Below, piece by piece: positions 24,467 to 25,978 of a DNA stretch of 25,978 nucleotides. This stretch comes from JBBQSN01 sp038213835 (GTDB taxonomy: Bacteria; Actinomycetota; Actinomycetes; Actinomycetales; CAWJMD01): contig JBBQSN010000025.1 of NCBI GenBank assembly GCA_038213835.1, positions 1 through 25,978 on the forward strand, given 5' to 3'. Position 1 is the stretch's first letter; every line of letters begins with the position of its first letter. Under the pieces are notes generated by a model. That model worked only from the letters and a program-made list of their open reading frames with translations, did not search any database and was not told where the DNA came from. The translations under genes were made by a program, and so were the position numbers.

Positions 24467-24496
24467 ACGATAGACGATGGATCGCCAGCGTGTCCA
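24467..24496 (-). promoter_or_regulatory. Sigma70-type promoter of the LysM gene
   Basis: On the minus strand TGGACA (24496-24491) and TATCGT (24472-24467) are separated by 18 bases. Initiation would be near 24460, giving a leader of about 40 nt with the ribosome site before ATG 24421. Confidence 0.5.
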
Positions 24497-24503
24497 CACC
24501 CGC

Positions 24504-24509
24504 TACCCT
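24504..24509 (+). promoter_or_regulatory. Candidate -10 element (TACCCT), near-leaderless
   Basis: TACCCT fits TANNNT and ends 8 nt before ATG 24518. No ribosome site precedes the start. Confidence 0.45.
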
Positions 24510-24517
24510 CCCGCTCC

Positions 24518-25063
24518 ATGCGCTGGCACTCCCTGTTCGAGGACCTCGAGGCGCAGCTGGAGCGCGAGGAGATCGCCGGGCTGCACGCCGAGGTGGCCGA
24601 GCGCGTCCGGGCCGAGCGCGCCACCGTCGGTCTCGCCGACCGGCTGCTCGTGCACCTGGGCTCGCAGCTGGCGCTCACGCTGCCGAGGGGCACCGTCAGC
24701 GGGGTCGTCACCGACGTCGCTCCGCAGTGGGTGCTCCTGCGGGAGGATCGCACGCCGGTGCTGGTGCCGGCTGCCGCGGTCGTCGCCGCCCACGGGCTGG
24801 CCCGCGCCGTCGCCCCCGAGCCGGGGACGGTGCTGCGCCGGCTCGGCCTGGGTCACGCGCTGCGGGCGCTGGCGCGCGACCGGGCGCCGGTCACGGTGCA
24901 CGCGGGGCGGGAGCGGCTCACGGGGACGATCGACCGGGTGGGCGCCGACCACCTCGACCTGGCGCTGCACCCGGCGGGGGAGCCGCGCCGCCCGGGAGCG
25001 GTCACCTCGGTCGCGGCGGTGGCGTTCGCCCACGTGCACCAGGTGCGGGGCGGTGCGTCGTGA
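24518..25063 (+). CDS. Uncharacterised protein with two possible Sm/SH3-like barrels
   Basis: The protein of 181 residues is not one I can name. Residues 1-45 are charged and probably helical (FEDLEAQLEREEIAGLHAEV, AERVRAERATVGLADRL). Two similar strand-rich units follow: about 47-95 (SQLALTLPRGTVSGVVTDVA, then PQWVLLRE and VLVPAAAVVAAHGL) and about 122-178 (APVTVHAGRERLTGTIDRVG, then DHLDLALHP and VAAVAFAHVHQVRGG). Each has the strand-turn-strand G-x-V/I-x-x-V pattern of a small Sm or SH3-like barrel, so an internal duplication is possible. There is no signal peptide, membrane helix or cysteine. It is divergent from the LysM gene and convergent with the HTH gene. The function is unknown, but start, coding periodicity and isolation as a clean open frame support a real gene. 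Confidence 0.75.
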   Translation: MRWHSLFEDLEAQLEREEIAGLHAEVAERVRAERATVGLADRLLVHLGSQLALTLPRGTVSGVVTDVAPQWVLLREDRTPVLVPAAAVVAAHGLARAVAPEPGTVLRRLGLGHALRALARDRAPVTVHAGRERLTGTIDRVGADHLDLALHPAGEPRRPGAVTSVAAVAFAHVHQVRGGAS

Positions 25064-25067
25064 GGGA

Positions 25068-25091
25068 GCGGCGCCTCAGGCGCAGCGCCGC
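25068..25091. terminator. Hairpin between convergent genes
   Basis: GCGGCGC (25068-25074) pairs perfectly with GCGCCGC (25085-25091) across a 10-nt loop. It lies in the 35-bp gap between two convergent stops and probably serves both as a U-less terminator. Confidence 0.5.
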
Positions 25092-25098
25092 GGAGGGG

Positions 25099-25329
25099 TC
25101 AGGCCTTCTCGACCTGGGTCTCGGGCGCCCCGCCGTGCACGCCGGCGCGGGTCTCCGCGTACATGCGCTGGATGTAGTCCTCCAGCGCGGTGGTCTCGAT
25201 CCGCCACTGCCCACGGCCACCGACCTTGATGGCGGGCAGGTCTCCGGACCGCACCAGGGCGTACGCCTGGGCCGACGAGACGTTGAGGATCTCGGCGACG
25301 TCGGTCAGCGGGAGGAAACGGTGGGTCAT
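25099..25329 (-). CDS. Excisionase-like helix-turn-helix DNA-binding protein
   Basis: The protein has 76 residues. ATG 25329 is preceded by a perfect AGGAGG ribosome site 7 nt upstream, which shows that the much longer open frame to 25659 is not the gene. FLPLTDVAEILNVSSAQAYA is the MerR/excisionase-type helix-turn-helix, followed by LVRSGDLPAIKVGGRGQWRI, the wing, and ETTALEDYIQRMYAETR. This is the HTH_17 family also containing small actinobacterial regulators such as BldC. Despite the name there is no integrase or att site nearby. The family often binds DNA direct repeats cooperatively, and candidate repeats lie in its own upstream region. It may control itself and the divergent SAF gene. 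Confidence 0.88.
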   Translation of the reverse strand: MTHRFLPLTDVAEILNVSSAQAYALVRSGDLPAIKVGGRGQWRIETTALEDYIQRMYAETRAGVHGGAPETQVEKA

Positions 25330-25364
25330 CACGACCTCCTGTCGGGTGCAGCACGTGGGTCGTC

Positions 25365-25462
25365 CTTGACGATCTTGACACACGGGATGGGCACGATGGC
25401 ACCCTCTGTCGCCATCCGGTTGATCTCCGCCCTGCGTCGAGCGCTCGGTGTCGCTGGATGGC
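25365..25462. promoter_or_regulatory. Candidate operators in the HTH/SAF divergent region
   Basis: CTTGAC is repeated at 25365-25370 and 25374-25379 (9-bp period). GATGGC occurs at 25395-25400, in inverted form (GCCATC) at 25411-25416, and again at 25457-25462. The first pair of the latter makes a 6-10-6 dyad. The 178-bp gap holds nothing else recognisable; promoters could not be fixed for either gene. A role as binding sites for the divergent HTH protein is inference. Confidence 0.35.
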
Positions 25463-25507
25463 GTTTGAGATGATCTGCTCCGTTTCGTCCGGACCCAGGG
25501 GAGCCTT

Positions 25508-25978
25508 GTGACCACGACCACGACCACTGACCTGCCCGCCCCAGCGGCCACCCGGCTCCGGGCCCCGTCCTGGCGCGATCCGCGCCTGCTCGTCGGCGTG
25601 CTGCTCGTGCTGGGCTCGGTGGTGCTGGGTGCCCGGGTGGTGGCGACCGCCGACGACACCAGCCCGTTCTACGCGGCCGCCCACCCGCTGGTGCCAGGCG
25701 ACCGGGTGGAGGCCGACGACGTCGTCGTGGTCGACGTCCTGCTCGCCGACTCCTCGAGCACCTACCTCGCGGCCGACGCCGACCTGGAACCGGGCACGGT
25801 GGCCACGCGCACGGTGGGTCAGGGCGAGCTGCTCCCGCGCGCTGCGCTCGGCAGCCAGGGCGACGTCGCGGTGCAGGCCGTCGGCGTGCCGGTCGAGGGC
25901 GAGCGCCCGTCCGGTCTGGTCACCGGGGCCGTGGTCGACGTCTGGGTCGCCCAGCGCGACCCCGACCGGGCGGGAGCG
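25508..25978 (+). CDS. SAF-domain protein (CpaB/RcpC-like), 5' part
   Basis: The open frame runs from GTG 25508, with CAGGGGAG about 6 nt upstream, to the window end: 157 codons without a stop. A short Thr/Pro-rich cytosolic start is followed by a membrane anchor (about 27-47, LLVGVLLVLGSVVLGARVV). A SAF domain (about 52-115) follows, with HPLVPGDRVEADDVVVVDV, then LEPGTVATRTVGQGELLPRA. CpaB-type SAF proteins are periplasmic or wall-side parts of Flp/Tad pilus machines. In related actinobacteria such a gene precedes a MinD/CpaE-like ATPase and TadA secretion genes, so a Tad-type locus may continue to the right; this cannot be seen here. Confidence 0.82.
   Translation, partial: MTTTTTTDLPAPAATRLRAPSWRDPRLLVGVLLVLGSVVLGARVVATADDTSPFYAAAHPLVPGDRVEADDVVVVDVLLADSSSTYLAADADLEPGTVATRTVGQGELLPRAALGSQGDVAVQAVGVPVEGERPSGLVTGAVVDVWVAQRDPDRAGA

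Noticed and set aside
25099..25329. Prophage or integrative element suggested by the excisionase-like protein
   Set aside because: No integrase, att repeat, tRNA or compositional shift is nearby. The protein is better seen as a chromosomal regulator.
25375..25380. TTGACA as a -35 element for the SAF gene
   Set aside because: A perfect hexamer, but no -10-like sequence lies 16-18 bases downstream. It is more simply part of the CTTGAC repeat.

Overview
This is a very GC-rich, densely coded actinobacterial chromosome segment, most like Nocardioidaceae (Nocardioides-type). That judgement rests on the conserved block mtrA-mtrB-lpqB-comF-hpf-(orphan regulator)-secA, abundant GTG starts, long-form HPF and several lineage-typical uncharacterised families. 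I see no phage, IS element, CRISPR, tRNA or rRNA. The window looks like core chromosome, not an island. Taxonomy is inferred from remembered gene order, not a search.

Layout. (1) 1-2488: the 3' end of a CitE/HpcH-type CoA-ester lyase, a lipoprotein L,D-transpeptidase and an acyl-CoA dehydrogenase. The lyase and dehydrogenase probably belong to one acyl-CoA catabolic pathway, with a cell-wall gene between them. (2) 2566-4215: a stress-protein-like membrane protein and a MmcQ/YjbR protein on +, then a GNAT acetyltransferase on -. (3) 4221-11621: a membrane-associated module. It has an RDD protein (-) divergent from a SpoIIM-like protein (+), and then a tight five-gene minus-strand operon: low-complexity membrane protein, DUF4129, DUF4350, MoxR AAA+ ATPase, DUF58. 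Three successive junctions in that operon are 4-nt GTGA overlaps. (4) 11756-17508: the MtrAB two-component system with lipoprotein LpqB (cell envelope and division control), then a ComF phosphoribosyltransferase-like gene and the ribosome hibernation factor. (5) 17635-20112: an orphan NarL-type response regulator translationally coupled to a pentapeptide-repeat-like protein, then a two-domain GNAT protein on -. (6) 20246-25063: secA, a DUF6459 (Rv3235-like) gene, a LysM membrane protein and an unrecognised protein with two possible small barrels. (7) 25099-25978: an excisionase-like helix-turn-helix protein divergent from a truncated SAF-domain (CpaB-like) gene, probably the start of a Flp/Tad pilus-type locus beyond the window.

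How the parts fit. Most genes serve the envelope: peptidoglycan cross-linking, the MtrAB-LpqB sensor system, MoxR/DUF58 assembly chaperoning, SecA export, and LysM and SAF proteins. The rest are stress or dormancy functions (HPF, YflT-like) and small-molecule acetylation.

The most interesting signals are regulatory. A TANNNT-like hexamer lies 6-8 nt before the start codon of six genes, suggesting leaderless transcripts. A GTGAC-N6-GTGAC repeat lies upstream of the L,D-transpeptidase. An 18-bp dyad overlaps the likely promoter of the orphan regulator. Repeated GATGGC and CTTGAC elements lie in the HTH/SAF divergent region. I found no convincing wholly new defence or mobile system. The least explained genes are the regulator/pentapeptide pair and the uncharacterised protein at 24518-25063.
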